A stretch of 64,000 nucleotides of DNA from Bacillota bacterium (GCA_023393165.1 JAEWMJ010000013.1:1-64000); one strand, 5' to 3'; positions 32,861-42,580 are shown, counted from the stretch's first letter. A program made the numbers and translations. The notes: generated by a model not told the origin, from the sequence alone.

Positions 32861-34933
32861 ATGGATAATCAATACAGGCATTATGAAAACAGAGACTTAA
32901 GCTGGCTGAAATTCAATCAGCGCTGCCTGGAGGAGGCGGAAGACCCCGGCAATCCTCTTTTTGAACGGCTCTTTTTTATGTCTATATGGCAAACCAACCT
33001 GGACGAGTTTTTTATGGTGCGTGTGGGCGGCATTCACGACCGCCTGCTCTTCAATAAAAACATCACGGACAACAAATCCGGAATGACGGATTCCCAGCAG
33101 CTTTCAGCTATTCACGACGCGCTCGCAAAACTTTTAAAACGGGTGGACAGATCGTACAACAGGCTTATAAAGGAATGCAGGAGCATCGGGCTCACACAGG
33201 TCCGGTTTAATGCGGTTTCAAAATATCAGCTCAGCTTTCTTGAAAGATATTTTGAGCGTGAAATACTCCCCTTTCTTTCCCCCGCCGTTATCGACAGCAA
33301 ACATGCCTTTCCTTTTCTGGAGAACAACGCGCTTTATTTGGGAACGGTCATGCACCGCCGGAACGGACGCAACCTTTTGGGGATCGTTCCGATCCGCCAG
33401 GCATTCCCGCGTATGGTTATGCTGCCTTCGCAAAACCACAAATTTATCCTGACCGAAGACCTGATCTATTTATTTGCGGAAAAAATATTCGATAAATACA
33501 AAATCAAGGAAAAATCCATTTTTCGCATCACACGCAATGCCGACCTGGATGCAGAGGAAGCCCTGGAAGGCCATGAAAAGCTGGATTTCCGCAAATCCAT
33601 GGAAGTGCTTCTGAAAAAAAGAAAACGGCTGGCGCCAGTCCGCATTGAGTTCTATGCCGGCGAAACCGATAATCTGGAGGAACTGGTCACAAAAAATCTC
33701 AAGCTCAATAAAGACCATACATACGTACGCAGAATTCCTCTTTCTCTGTCGTTTTTTTCTGAATTAAGGAAATTATATAAAGAAGACCCAACCCTCTTTT
33801 TTCCGAAGGTTTCCCCCCAGCATACTCCTTTTCTTTCTCAAAACCAGCCGGTTATCCCACAGCTTCGCAAAAAAGACCTGCTTTTATCCTATCCTTACGA
33901 AAGCATCAAAACGTTTATCAGCCTGCTGAATGAAGCGGCTGCGGACCCCGACGTCACATCGATATACATCACGCTGTACCGGGAAGCGGATAATTCCAGG
34001 ATCGTGGACGCTCTGGCCGTAGCGGGGGAGAACGGCAAAGACGTTCTCGCGCTTGTGGAACTTCGGGCCAGATTTGACGAATACCATAACATCGACGTCT
34101 CCAAGCAGTTGGAAGACGCGGGGGTCAAAGTCATTTACGGTTTGGAAGACTATAAAGTGCATTCCAAACTGCTCCTGATTACGTTTATAAAAGACGGTAA
34201 GACGGAATATATTACCCAGATCGGTACGGGTAATTACAATGAGGCTACCGCCAATCTTTATTCCGATCTGACATATATCACGGCAGGCCATGCAACTGGA
34301 CTTAACGCGCTGGAGGTTTTTTCCGCGCTTAAAGACCAGCGGCTGGTGGAACATTCGGATATCCTGCTGGTCGCTCCCCTGGGTCTGAAACCCAGGATAC
34401 TAGAACTGATCGAAGAACAAATTGCCGTTTCCGAGTCCGGCGGAGAAGGGCGGCTTATATTCAAACTTAATTCGCTGAGCGATGTTGATATTATAGACGC
34501 GCTGGTCCGCGCGTCCCGCGCAGGTGTAAAAATTGATCTAATCATACGCGGCATCTGCTGCCTTAAAGCCGGTTCCAAAGCGGCCTGCAATATAACGGTG
34601 CGCAGCATCATCGGGCGGTATCTGGAACATGCTCGCGTTTATATGTTCGGTCAAAAAGAAAATCGGCAGATATTTATATCTTCCGCCGATTTTATGACGC
34701 GCAATACACAGCGGCGCGTGGAGGTCGCCGCCCCGATCCGGGACGAAGGCGCCCGTAAATATATCGAGTTCTATATAGAAACACAACTGCTTGATAATGT
34801 AAAATCCCGCATCCAGACGGGAGGTATCTATAAAAAAGTCGAGCCCGCCCCGGGTGAAAAACCGCTTTCAAGTCAAAATGAGTTTATTAAATACGCTTAT
34901 TTGCAGGCCGGCAAGGAAACGCCGGAATTATAA
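32861..34933 (+). CDS. ppk: Polyphosphate kinase 1
   Basis: 690 residues, full length. Reversibly makes polyphosphate from ATP. Domains in order: N domain (ENRDLSWLKFNQRCLEEA), head domain, then two PLD-like catalytic domains. The phospho-His motif region KVHSKLLLI is at about 428-436, followed by GTGNYNEATA. The second catalytic domain has VDLIIRGICCL-like residues. It has its own promoter. No ppx gene is adjacent; it converges with a HAD phosphatase 2 nt away. Confidence 0.95.
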   Translation: MDNQYRHYENRDLSWLKFNQRCLEEAEDPGNPLFERLFFMSIWQTNLDEFFMVRVGGIHDRLLFNKNITDNKSGMTDSQQLSAIHDALAKLLKRVDRSYNRLIKECRSIGLTQVRFNAVSKYQLSFLERYFEREILPFLSPAVIDSKHAFPFLENNALYLGTVMHRRNGRNLLGIVPIRQAFPRMVMLPSQNHKFILTEDLIYLFAEKIFDKYKIKEKSIFRITRNADLDAEEALEGHEKLDFRKSMEVLLKKRKRLAPVRIEFYAGETDNLEELVTKNLKLNKDHTYVRRIPLSLSFFSELRKLYKEDPTLFFPKVSPQHTPFLSQNQPVIPQLRKKDLLLSYPYESIKTFISLLNEAAADPDVTSIYITLYREADNSRIVDALAVAGENGKDVLALVELRARFDEYHNIDVSKQLEDAGVKVIYGLEDYKVHSKLLLITFIKDGKTEYITQIGTGNYNEATANLYSDLTYITAGHATGLNALEVFSALKDQRLVEHSDILLVAPLGLKPRILELIEEQIAVSESGGEGRLIFKLNSLSDVDIIDALVRASRAGVKIDLIIRGICCLKAGSKAACNITVRSIIGRYLEHARVYMFGQKENRQIFISSADFMTRNTQRRVEVAAPIRDEGARKYIEFYIETQLLDNVKSRIQTGGIYKKVEPAPGEKPLSSQNEFIKYAYLQAGKETPEL

Positions 34934-34935
34934 GG

Positions 34936-35583
34936 TTACGGATTGATCAAATACTCCGCCAGATCTATTACAGTATCCGCAATATAGACGCTTTGCTGGA
35001 TATCCGCTTTTGAATCAAAGCCAAAACCGTACATTACCGCAATAAAGTCTATCCCGGCCTCGGCAGCGCCTTCTTCGTCAAAATCGCTGTCCCCGACCAG
35101 CACAGTTTTGCCTTTTGGATTTCCAAGCTGATGCAGGGCGCGCCGGATCACATCGGCTTTGGTCAAAACCCCTTCTTCTTCCACTCTTCCGCAAACCGCT
35201 TCAAAATATCGGTCAATGCGGATCTCACTGCAGATTTCCTTAAGTTTGTCTTCTATTCTGACCGAAGCGACCGCAAGCCGTACGCCCGAATCCTTCAGGG
35301 TTTTCAGCAGATACTCTATGCCGTCAAACAGGTTGATATCCATGAAATTCCTGTCGTTGAAACACTCGCGGTATATCTCTACCGCCCTGTCTATCAGGCC
35401 TGTCGGCATCCCGATCACCCTGAAAGCTTCGTGCAGCGGCGGTCCGATGAATTTATGCAGTATTTCATTCGGAGGCGTTTGAAGCTCCATCTTGCGGTAT
35501 GTATAGCGAATGCTTGGAATAATAAGCTTGGAACTGTCCGCAAGAGTGCCGTCAAAATCAAAAAGTACGGTTGTATATTTCAT
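34936..35583 (-). CDS. HAD-family hydrolase (phosphoglycolate phosphatase-like, PpaX/Gph type)
   Basis: 215 residues. Motif I FDFDGTLADSS with the nucleophile Asp9, C1 cap domain (about 18-85), motif II VASVR, motif IV GDSDFDEEGA. Sequence style matches PpaX/Gph phosphatases; substrate could be phosphoglycolate or pyrophosphate. It has a separate promoter (35726-35755) and a long structured leader. Confidence 0.85.
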   Translation of the reverse strand: MKYTTVLFDFDGTLADSSKLIIPSIRYTYRKMELQTPPNEILHKFIGPPLHEAFRVIGMPTGLIDRAVEIYRECFNDRNFMDINLFDGIEYLLKTLKDSGVRLAVASVRIEDKLKEICSEIRIDRYFEAVCGRVEEEGVLTKADVIRRALHQLGNPKGKTVLVGDSDFDEEGAAEAGIDFIAVMYGFGFDSKADIQQSVYIADTVIDLAEYLINP

Positions 35584-35941
35584 ATGCTATATTTCCTTCC
35601 GATCAGGTCTCTATGGATTTATACTGATTTGCAAATGTCGTGCAATACGATCTGCCTGCGCCTTTTAGCGCAGCGCAATTGCAAATTGCCGGATTAAAAT
35701 ATAAAATATTTTAATCGCAGATAGTATTATATCAAAGTATGCAAACGAAAAACAACCTGCTACTTCCAAAAAATCCAAAATATTGCCGTCCCCGCAAAAA
35801 TTTGCACGGTGGCCTGCCTTTGTTTTGCGGGCCTGTGCACGATTCATTTTTCATTTGTATTCATATTGACATAATTATTTTATTTTATGACAAATCGTGT
35901 TAATTTTTTGTTAACTTGTTACCAAAAACGCAATCATTTCA
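35584..35941. promoter_or_regulatory. Intergenic region: promoter and structured 5' leader of the HAD gene
   Basis: On the minus strand TTGTTT (35750-35755), 18 bp, TGATATAAT (-10 at 35726-35731) starts a leader of about 135 nt. At its 5' end is a perfect 11-bp palindrome (35692-35716), then CTGCGC/GCGCAG (about 35656-35673). No gene is seen on either strand in this 428-bp gap. Confidence 0.5.
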
Positions 35942-35970
35942 TTGACTGTGGTATGAAATTTCACTATAAT
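35942..35970 (+). promoter_or_regulatory. Promoter of the DUF308 gene
   Basis: TTGACT, 17-bp spacer, TATAAT; close to consensus. Confidence 0.75.
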
Positions 35971-36012
35971 GGTATTAATGGTATATGTAAAACATTTGCC
36001 AGGAGGTAAAAA

Positions 36013-36543
36013 ATGCAAAAAAAGGATCTTTTCCGTTTCTATATCAGCCTTGCGCTGGCTGTAATCGGAATTTTCGCGATATTCAGCCCGCAGTATGCAA
36101 TGTTCGCCGTCGTGATCATTTTAGGGATCATCTTAACGCTTTGGGGACTTGTCAGCGTCATTCAGTACTTTAATCAAAAAAACAACGGCCAAAAGCCGTC
36201 CGGTAGAATACTGCTGGCGTTTGTACTGCTCATTATAGGCATTCTTCTGCTGTCATTCAGCGGTCAGGCAAAAAGCGTTTTTATTCCGGTGATCATCGGA
36301 TTCTGGGCGCTTGCGGCCGGAGTATTTGCAACCATCAATGCCGTATCCTTTTATAAACGGCGCCAGGATTACCTGCTTTCGGTCATCGCATTGATTGTAA
36401 GCTTTGCCACGGCGATCGCTATGTTCGCTTTCTCTTCCTCTATCAACGGGTTCAGTTCTTCCGGAGGCGGCGTATTTCTTCTGATATTCGGTATAGTGAC
36501 AGCCATGGAGATCACCGTATCCGGACGGAGAAAAAATGCATGA
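36013..36543 (+). CDS. DUF308/HdeD-like membrane protein
   Basis: 176 residues with six transmembrane segments in three pairs, the internal-repeat pattern of the DUF308 (HdeD) family (GIILTLWGLVSVIQYF and GFWALAAGVFATINA are repeat cores). HdeD relatives are linked to acid or general stress; here function is unknown. Strong promoter and AGGAGG ribosome site indicate good expression. Converges with the HD-domain gene. Confidence 0.8.
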   Translation: MQKKDLFRFYISLALAVIGIFAIFSPQYAMFAVVIILGIILTLWGLVSVIQYFNQKNNGQKPSGRILLAFVLLIIGILLLSFSGQAKSVFIPVIIGFWALAAGVFATINAVSFYKRRQDYLLSVIALIVSFATAIAMFAFSSSINGFSSSGGGVFLLIFGIVTAMEITVSGRRKNA

Positions 36544-36550
36544 TTTTAAA

Positions 36551-36577
36551 CGGCTGAACGGGTTATCCGCTCAGCCG
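36551..36577. terminator. Bidirectional terminator between DUF308 and HD-domain genes
   Basis: CGGCTGA/TCAGCCG stem with T-rich flank on the plus side, between convergent genes. Confidence 0.7.
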
Positions 36578-36583
36578 TAATTT

Positions 36584-37192
36584 TTATCTTTTATCGGTAA
36601 AATACGTTGCGTACATATCCGCTATTGCGACGGCCGCTGCAAGCGGGTATTTTTCATATGCAGCCGATTGCGTCATGCCGCCTATATAAGACCTTGCGCT
36701 GTCGTCATAGCCGCCCATATGCCACCGGATACTCACCGCTTCTTCGTCCGTCAGCCGTATATGCTTCATCACAAGGTATACGGATTTTTCGCCATGCCCC
36801 ATTGGAAACAGGTCTTCGATCGCATAGCCTTCTTCTTCCTCCCAGCGCTTTTCACCGGGGATCTTTACGTTTTTGATCGACTTTTTATAAAAGTTAACCT
36901 TGCATATGTCGTGCAGCAATCCAACAATAATGATCGATTCCGGGTTTAAGCCGGGTATGTTTTTTGCAAAACTGGTCAGCAGCTTGTATACGTTCAGGCT
37001 GTGAACCAGCAACCCTCCTTCATAAACTCCGTGCGCACGGGTGCTGGCTGGCGCCGTAAAAAAATCCGTTTCATTTTCCAGCCACGAAATCAGGCCGTCC
37101 ATTCCCGGACGGTTCGTGGACGTCAAAAGACCGATGTACTCCTTCTTGCTTTCCTGTATCTTGTCTTCCGGCAAAGCAGGTATCGTTTTCAT
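36584..37192 (-). CDS. HD-domain hydrolase
   Basis: 202 residues. Metal ligands of the HD fold are visible: His in GGLLVHSLNVYK, the paired LLHDICK motif (about 93-99) and a His-rich helix (MGHGEKS, MKHIRL). Similar small HD proteins in clostridia act as phosphohydrolases on nucleotides or as 3'-5' exonuclease-like factors; the substrate is unknown. The three-hairpin element copy B lies directly upstream. Confidence 0.75.
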   Translation of the reverse strand: MKTIPALPEDKIQESKKEYIGLLTSTNRPGMDGLISWLENETDFFTAPASTRAHGVYEGGLLVHSLNVYKLLTSFAKNIPGLNPESIIIVGLLHDICKVNFYKKSIKNVKIPGEKRWEEEEGYAIEDLFPMGHGEKSVYLVMKHIRLTDEEAVSIRWHMGGYDDSARSYIGGMTQSAAYEKYPLAAAVAIADMYATYFTDKR

Positions 37193-37216
37193 GAGTTACT
37201 CCCTATATAATTTCCT

Positions 37217-37319
37217 TACCCTTTCTTTTAAAAAAGAAAGGGTAAAACCCAAAGAAAACCAAGTCTAAACTTTTGGTTTTCTTTTGCGCCGCTTTTCTTT
37301 TTTCTAGAAGAAAAGCGGC
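37217..37319. repeat. Three-hairpin intergenic element, copy B
   Basis: Hairpin 1 at 37217-37244 (13 bp), hairpin 2 AAAGAAAACC 37251-37260 with GGTTTTCTTT 37275-37284, hairpin 3 at 37288-37319 (12 bp, GCCGCTTTTC/GAAAAGCGGC). Between the acyl-CoA ligase stop and the HD gene start. Confidence 0.8.
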
Positions 37320-37324
37320 AATAA

Positions 37325-38986
37325 TTATTTCTTTTCCTCGTCCTCTTTCCTTATCTGCACCCTTCGGATCTTGCCGCTCACGGTTTTGGGAAGCTCCGCC
37401 ACAAACTCCACTACCCTTGGGTACTTATACGGCGCGGTCACTTTCTTCACATGGTTTTGCAGCTCTTTTTTAAGCGCGTCGCTTCCCTCGTACCCCCTTG
37501 CAAGTACAACGGTTGCTTTCACAATCTGTCCGCGGACCGGATCAGGCACGGCGGTCACCGCGCATTCCAGCACCGACGGATGCGTCAGGAGTGCGCTTTC
37601 CACTTCAAAGGGCCCGATGCGGTAACCTGAACACTTGATCACGTCGTCGTTCCTGCCTACAAACCAGATATAGCCTTCCGCATCCCTCCATGCAGTATCC
37701 CCTGTATTGTAAACGCCGTTCTGCCAGGCTGCATTCGTCGCATCCTCGTCCCTGTAATACCGGTGAAACAATCCTGTCGGATGCTGCTTGTCCGTATTTT
37801 TCACAACGATGGACCCTACAATACCGTCCTCGCAGGATACGCCGTTCTCGTCCACAATGTCAAGGTCGTAAAGCGGCGAAAATTTACCGGTGGAACCCGG
37901 TTTAATGGGAAACCAGCCGAAATTGGCAATCAGCACGCTGGTTTCGGACTGTCCGAAACCCTCCGTAACCTCCAGGCCCGTCGCTTCCTTGAATTTATAA
38001 AACACCTCGGGATTGAGCGGTTCTCCCGCTATGCCCGCATGCTTGATGGTGGAAAAATCGTATTTGGATAAGTCCTCCTTAATTAAAAAACGGTATACCG
38101 TCGGCGGCGCACAAAATGTCGTAAGTTTCAGCCTGTCTATAGTCTCGAGCATTTTGATAGGCTCAAACTTCTCGGTATCGTAAGCAACGATCACAGCGCC
38201 GCATATCCACTGGCCGTAAATCTTGCCCCAGCCGAATTTGGCCCACCCCGAATCAGATACCGTCAGATGCATCCCGCCGTCCTCAACCTTCTGCCAGTAT
38301 TTCGCGGTTACAATATGGCCGAGCGGATATTCATAATCGTGGAAAATCATCTTGGGCATGCCGGTTGTTCCGGATGAAAAATAAATCAGCATCAGGTCGG
38401 AATTACTGATATCCTGAACCCGTTCCCATTTTGTACTGGCTTCTCTTACCTCTTTTCTTATATCAATGTATCCTTCGGGCACCTGATCGCCCACAATCGC
38501 AACATGCTGCAATGTACTGCATTCGGGGCGCGCCGCTTCCATATGTTTGATGATCTCGGAGTCGTAGGCGCAAACGAGCATCTTGACATCCGCGGCGTTG
38601 CAGCGGTAAATAATGTCCTTGGGCGTTAACTGGAACGTTGCCGGTATGCATACGGCGCCTATCTTGTGCAGGGCCAGCATGCAGGCCCACACTTCCGGAC
38701 GCTGCTTCAGCATTAAAAGGACAGGATCGCCCTTTCCAATACCGTATTTTTTAAACACGTTTGCCATCCGGTCGCTGAATTCCTTCATGTCGCCAAACGT
38801 GTATCTTTTTTCATTGCCATTATCGTCGCACCATAAAAGCGCCGGCTTGTTTGGGTCCTGCCTTGCCCATTCATCCACCACATCGTACGCAAAGTTGAAC
38901 AAAGGCGGAATCCTGAGAGCGTAATTTGCCTTAAAATCCTCGTAGCTTTCAAATTCCGTCCTGTCTAAAAAATTCTCTATCATCAA
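37325..38986 (-). CDS. AMP-forming acyl-CoA synthetase (medium-chain/butyrate-CoA ligase-like)
   Basis: 553 residues, ANL superfamily. AMP-binding P-loop YFSSGTTGMPKMIF at about 206-219, GFGQSET at about 340-346, hinge Asp in YNTGDTAWRDAEG, and the catalytic C-terminal Lys in KTVSGKIRR. Closest in style to medium-chain acyl-CoA synthetases; the acid it activates is unknown. The gene starts 8 nt after an XRE-cupin regulator, which probably controls it. The second Met (38983) is an equally good start. Confidence 0.85.
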   Translation of the reverse strand: MMIENFLDRTEFESYEDFKANYALRIPPLFNFAYDVVDEWARQDPNKPALLWCDDNGNEKRYTFGDMKEFSDRMANVFKKYGIGKGDPVLLMLKQRPEVWACMLALHKIGAVCIPATFQLTPKDIIYRCNAADVKMLVCAYDSEIIKHMEAARPECSTLQHVAIVGDQVPEGYIDIRKEVREASTKWERVQDISNSDLMLIYFSSGTTGMPKMIFHDYEYPLGHIVTAKYWQKVEDGGMHLTVSDSGWAKFGWGKIYGQWICGAVIVAYDTEKFEPIKMLETIDRLKLTTFCAPPTVYRFLIKEDLSKYDFSTIKHAGIAGEPLNPEVFYKFKEATGLEVTEGFGQSETSVLIANFGWFPIKPGSTGKFSPLYDLDIVDENGVSCEDGIVGSIVVKNTDKQHPTGLFHRYYRDEDATNAAWQNGVYNTGDTAWRDAEGYIWFVGRNDDVIKCSGYRIGPFEVESALLTHPSVLECAVTAVPDPVRGQIVKATVVLARGYEGSDALKKELQNHVKKVTAPYKYPRVVEFVAELPKTVSGKIRRVQIRKEDEEKK

Positions 38987-38994
38987 AATACCCT

Positions 38995-39543
38995 CTATTC
39001 ATTGATTACAGTTAAAAAAGCAGCGTCGCCGCCCACCGCGCGCTGGCCGTGAGGCGCCATCGGGTTAAAGTATATGCTGTCCCCTTCGTTCAATATAAAC
39101 TCCCTTTTGCCGATGATCACTTTCACAACGCCCGACAGCACATAGTTAAACTCCTGTCCCCCGTGTGAAAACAACTCTCCGCAATTGTTTTGGGGCGAAA
39201 CGTGCACGATCATGGGTTCCATGTCGCGGTTTTTAAAATTGAACGCCAACGAGGAAAAATCGTACCCCTTGTACCGTTCGATTTTTACTCCCTTTCCCTT
39301 CCGTACCAGCGTGTATTCGTCCATACGTGGCGCGTCCCCGGTCAGCAGTACCGTAGGATCCGTTCCCATTTCCGCCGCAATGCCGTACAATACGCCGATC
39401 GGAATATCCGTCTGCGCGTTTTCGTACTCGTTGTACTGCTCCTCGGATATTCCAAGTTTTTTGGCAAGTTCCTCCGCGGGTATATCCAGTATCTCGCGCA
39501 ATTCCTTTATCCTATCGGCAATCTGTTGTATTTGCTGGTTCAT
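38995..39543 (-). CDS. XRE-cupin transcriptional regulator
   Basis: 182 residues. N-terminal helix-turn-helix (about 7-63, ELAKKLGISEEQYNEYE), C-terminal cupin_2 domain (about 105-178) with NNCGELFSHGGQEFNYVLSG and EGDSIYFNP. Such regulators sense a small metabolite with the cupin. It lies 8 nt upstream of the acyl-CoA ligase, so an acyl or carboxylate ligand is plausible by inference. Confidence 0.88.
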   Translation of the reverse strand: MNQQIQQIADRIKELREILDIPAEELAKKLGISEEQYNEYENAQTDIPIGVLYGIAAEMGTDPTVLLTGDAPRMDEYTLVRKGKGVKIERYKGYDFSSLAFNFKNRDMEPMIVHVSPQNNCGELFSHGGQEFNYVLSGVVKVIIGKREFILNEGDSIYFNPMAPHGQRAVGGDAAFLTVINE

Positions 39544-39576
39544 AAACTGTTCTCCCTTCTTTCACGTGAACCCTTT

Positions 39577-39683
39577 CATACCCTTTTTTATAAAAAAGAA
39601 AGGGTATGGCCCAAAGAAAACCCAAGACTAATTAAATATGGTTTTCTTTGAGGTTCCTTTTCTTTCTTCAAAAGAAAAGGAAC
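39577..39683. repeat. Three-hairpin intergenic element, copy C
   Basis: Hairpin 1 at 39577-39608, hairpin 2 AAAGAAAACC 39613-39622 with GGTTTTCTTT 39640-39649, hairpin 3 at 39653-39683 (GTTCCTTTTC/GAAAAGGAAC). It ends inside the stop codon of the phosphomannomutase gene. Confidence 0.8.
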
Positions 39684-41011
39684 TATTCCATGCGCTCATG
39701 CAGGGCAGGCGCATACTCTTTCAGCAAATTCTTGATTTCATCCATCCCCTGCTCATCCGAGGCTTCTATCCTTACCGTCATTGCCTGCTCGGTAACGGAT
39801 TTTCTGACCAGCAGCCATCCAAAAGGAAATTCAATACGTACTCCGTCCATCTCACTTAAAGAATACTCTTTTCCAAGTGCCCTAAGGCTGGCCAGAATGC
39901 CCTCCTGCCTGTCATACGGCACGGGAATGCGTATGTCGGGCGTAATCAGGGTTTTGGGGATACCGTCCACAATTTCGGAAAGCTTCTGGCCGGATTTATA
40001 CAGGATTTCCGCCATTTTCATCGCTGCGTACATCCCGTCGTCGTAACCCAGTTCTCCAAAAAAGAAATGCCCGCTGATCTCTCCTGCCAACGCCGCTTTC
40101 TTTTGCAGCATCGTCCGTTTGATAAAAGCATGCCCGCTCCGTTCCATAATCGGCGTTCCGCCTAATTTTTTCACCTCGTCCCGGACGATTGAAGAGGACT
40201 TCAGATCATAAACAACCCCGCCGGGCTTTATTTTCAGGTATTCCCGGATCAGTACCACAAAACTCTGTTCGCTCATAACGACCCGGCCAAGATCGTCCAC
40301 AAATACGACCCTGTCGCCGTCTCCGTCGAACGCCGCGCCAAAATCCGCCCCGCTCTCCAAAACCTTTTTTTGCAGTCCGGTTAAATGCGCATATACTGCC
40401 GGATTGGGATCACGGCCCGGAAAATTCCCGTCGTATTCACAGAAAAGCGGCACCACATCCATGCCTTTGCAAGCAAACATCCGGGGCATCAATTCCGATA
40501 CCGTACCGTTTCCCGCATCCACGACCACCCGGCCCTGCATTTCTCCGGTTATATGTTCAGCCTGTCTTTGATAGGTGTCCCATATCCCGTCTATGACCTC
40601 TATGCTGCCCTTGGCTTTAGAAAAAAGCCCTTTTTCCATGACCGACTGGATCTCCAGTATATCTTTGCTTTGTACAGGCATTTCCCCAAACATAAATTTA
40701 AACCCGTTGTACTCGGGTGGGTTATGAGACGCCGTAACCTGCGCGCCCGCATAAGCGCCCAATTGTTTTTTCGCATAATAAAATACGGGCGTAGGGTTCA
40801 TACCGATGTCCAGCACCTGCGCGCCTGCCTGCAGCAGCCCCCGTATCAGGCTTTCTTTCAGTTCGGGTGTCGAATTGCGGATGTCTCCGCTGACGACTAT
40901 TGTTTTTCCCCCGATTATAGTTGCGACTGCCAGTCCGATTTTATAACTGATATCGGCTGTCAGTTCCTTACCGTAAATTCCGCGTATGTCGCAATCCTTG
41001 AATATTCCCAT
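39683..41011 (-). CDS. Phosphomannomutase/phosphoglucomutase (ManB/AlgC-like)
   Basis: 442 residues from the MGIFKDCDIRG start, which has GGAG 6 nt upstream; an in-frame start 19 codons earlier lies inside the upstream gene. Active-site phosphoserine in TASHNPPEYNG (about 93), Mg2+ loop DGDGDR (about 224-229), sugar-binding GEISGHFFF and phosphate-binding RIEASDE at the end. Interconverts hexose 1- and 6-phosphates for polysaccharide or energy metabolism. Starts 1 nt after the FGGY kinase stop. Confidence 0.9.
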   Translation of the reverse strand: MGIFKDCDIRGIYGKELTADISYKIGLAVATIIGGKTIVVSGDIRNSTPELKESLIRGLLQAGAQVLDIGMNPTPVFYYAKKQLGAYAGAQVTASHNPPEYNGFKFMFGEMPVQSKDILEIQSVMEKGLFSKAKGSIEVIDGIWDTYQRQAEHITGEMQGRVVVDAGNGTVSELMPRMFACKGMDVVPLFCEYDGNFPGRDPNPAVYAHLTGLQKKVLESGADFGAAFDGDGDRVVFVDDLGRVVMSEQSFVVLIREYLKIKPGGVVYDLKSSSIVRDEVKKLGGTPIMERSGHAFIKRTMLQKKAALAGEISGHFFFGELGYDDGMYAAMKMAEILYKSGQKLSEIVDGIPKTLITPDIRIPVPYDRQEGILASLRALGKEYSLSEMDGVRIEFPFGWLLVRKSVTEQAMTVRIEASDEQGMDEIKNLLKEYAPALHERME

Positions 41012-41012
41012 A

Positions 41013-42458
41013 TTATACTCCGTAAATTTTCTGGCATTGGAATACAAACTCTTCGTACAGGTTCTCATACTGTGGAACCAGATCGTCGAAGGGTTTTACC
41101 GTCTTTTCTATCAGCAGCATACTGTCCGCCGCTTCCGTAATAGTCCCAAATAAAGTTTTGGATGCCGCTATCATCGCGCTGCCCATTGCCGCGTTGGTTA
41201 CCTTCGGCACTTTCAGCGTTTTGTTTAGTATGGTCGCACGGATCTTGAGCCATTCACCGCTTTTGGTCGCACCGCCGACCGCGTAGATTTCGCTGCCCAC
41301 GCTGCATCCCAGGCTTTCCATAACGGAATAAGACATCTTTTCAACGTATCCGACACCTTCCATATAGGCTGTATAAAGCTCGCTCTCAGCGCCGATCCCA
41401 ACTACAAACCTTTCCGCGTCAGGATTTACAAACGGAAACCGTTCGCCCCTGCCCGAAAGGGGGTAAACCAGAATCTGCGTTGGAATCAGTTCCAAAACTC
41501 TTTTATCCAGCCTTGAAAAGTTCTCTTTTCCGAAAACTTCGTTTAAAACGCTCCCCCCTGCATTGGAAGCGCCGCCGGGCATATAATACCCTTCGGGGTG
41601 TTTATGGCTGTAAACCCTGCCCTGGCTGTCCCGGATAAATTCCCTGGTAACGCCCTTCAAAACAAAAGTAGTACCGATAATGGACGCCCATTCTCCCGGT
41701 CTGACCGCGCCCGCTGAAAAAGCAGAGGCATATCCGTCGGTCGCACCCGCCGCCACCACCGTATGCGTGCTCAGTCCGGTTTCCCCGGCTGCTTTTTCGG
41801 AAATACACGCTATCTTTTCACCGGGAGGAACTACCTCCGGCAGTTTCCGGGTATCCAGTCCGGTCTGCGGAATAAAATCCCCCCATCTTTCATGGAATAA
41901 ATCATACCCTGTTTTAAGCGCGTTTGAATAATCGGTCGTATAAAAATTTCCCGTCAGCTTGCCGACAATATAATCCGTCTGGTGTATGCAGCAGGCTGCC
42001 CGACCGTATAAATCCTGCAAATTCTGTTTCAGCCACAATATCTTGGGCAGAGCGTAGGACGAATTAAAACGGTACCCGTGCGCCGCCTCATGATCTCCTG
42101 CAACCGCGCTGATCGCTTTTGCCTGTTCGCCCGACCGGGAATCGTTGTACATGATTCCGTTTGTCAGAGCTTCTCCTTGTCCGTCCACCAGCAGGATGGT
42201 GCCGGATGTTCCGTCTACCGCCAGAGACACGATGTCTCCGATTTTATATCCTTTTTCCTCAATCTCGCGGATGCATTCCGCTATCACCATCCGGGTTTTG
42301 TCCCACCAGTCGTCCGGATGCTGCTCTTTTAGTGACGGACTATCAAGGACGTTCATCGCGGCAAAGGATTCGCTGCAGTCAGCCCATACATTTCCCTCTG
42401 CGTCCGCGATCACGCCCCGTACGCCCTGCGTTCCGATATCCAACCCGAGCACAAACAT
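41013..42458 (-). CDS. FGGY-family carbohydrate kinase (xylulokinase/gluconokinase-like)
   Basis: 481 residues. Two ribonuclease-H-like domains: N-terminal LGLDIGTQGVRGV, the ADP/sugar region DGTSGTILLVD, and C-terminal AVGGATKSGEWLKI. The exact sugar is not determinable; xylulose, gluconate or a rarer ketose are possible. Immediately upstream of the phosphomannomutase, an unusual pairing that suggests a sugar-catabolic unit. No sugar transporter is adjacent. Confidence 0.85.
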   Translation of the reverse strand: MFVLGLDIGTQGVRGVIADAEGNVWADCSESFAAMNVLDSPSLKEQHPDDWWDKTRMVIAECIREIEEKGYKIGDIVSLAVDGTSGTILLVDGQGEALTNGIMYNDSRSGEQAKAISAVAGDHEAAHGYRFNSSYALPKILWLKQNLQDLYGRAACCIHQTDYIVGKLTGNFYTTDYSNALKTGYDLFHERWGDFIPQTGLDTRKLPEVVPPGEKIACISEKAAGETGLSTHTVVAAGATDGYASAFSAGAVRPGEWASIIGTTFVLKGVTREFIRDSQGRVYSHKHPEGYYMPGGASNAGGSVLNEVFGKENFSRLDKRVLELIPTQILVYPLSGRGERFPFVNPDAERFVVGIGAESELYTAYMEGVGYVEKMSYSVMESLGCSVGSEIYAVGGATKSGEWLKIRATILNKTLKVPKVTNAAMGSAMIAASKTLFGTITEAADSMLLIEKTVKPFDDLVPQYENLYEEFVFQCQKIYGV

Positions 42459-42515
42459 GTAGTACCTCCCGAAACTTTTCGCTGTATTTATAAATTATAT
42501 CATACTTTCTATTCA

Positions 42516-42544
42516 TTGATAAGTTTGTTCATAAAGAGTAAAAT
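42516..42544 (+). promoter_or_regulatory. Promoter of the OYE-family oxidoreductase
   Basis: TTGATA, 17-bp spacer, TAAAAT, 37 nt before the start codon. Confidence 0.6.
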
Positions 42545-42580
42545 ATATGGCAAAGAATATTCGAATGAGAGGTATTTCAA

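Noticed and set aside
35665..35847. 60-codon minus-strand frame
   Set aside because: Overlaps the HAD promoter and structured leader, has no ribosome site and no family resemblance.
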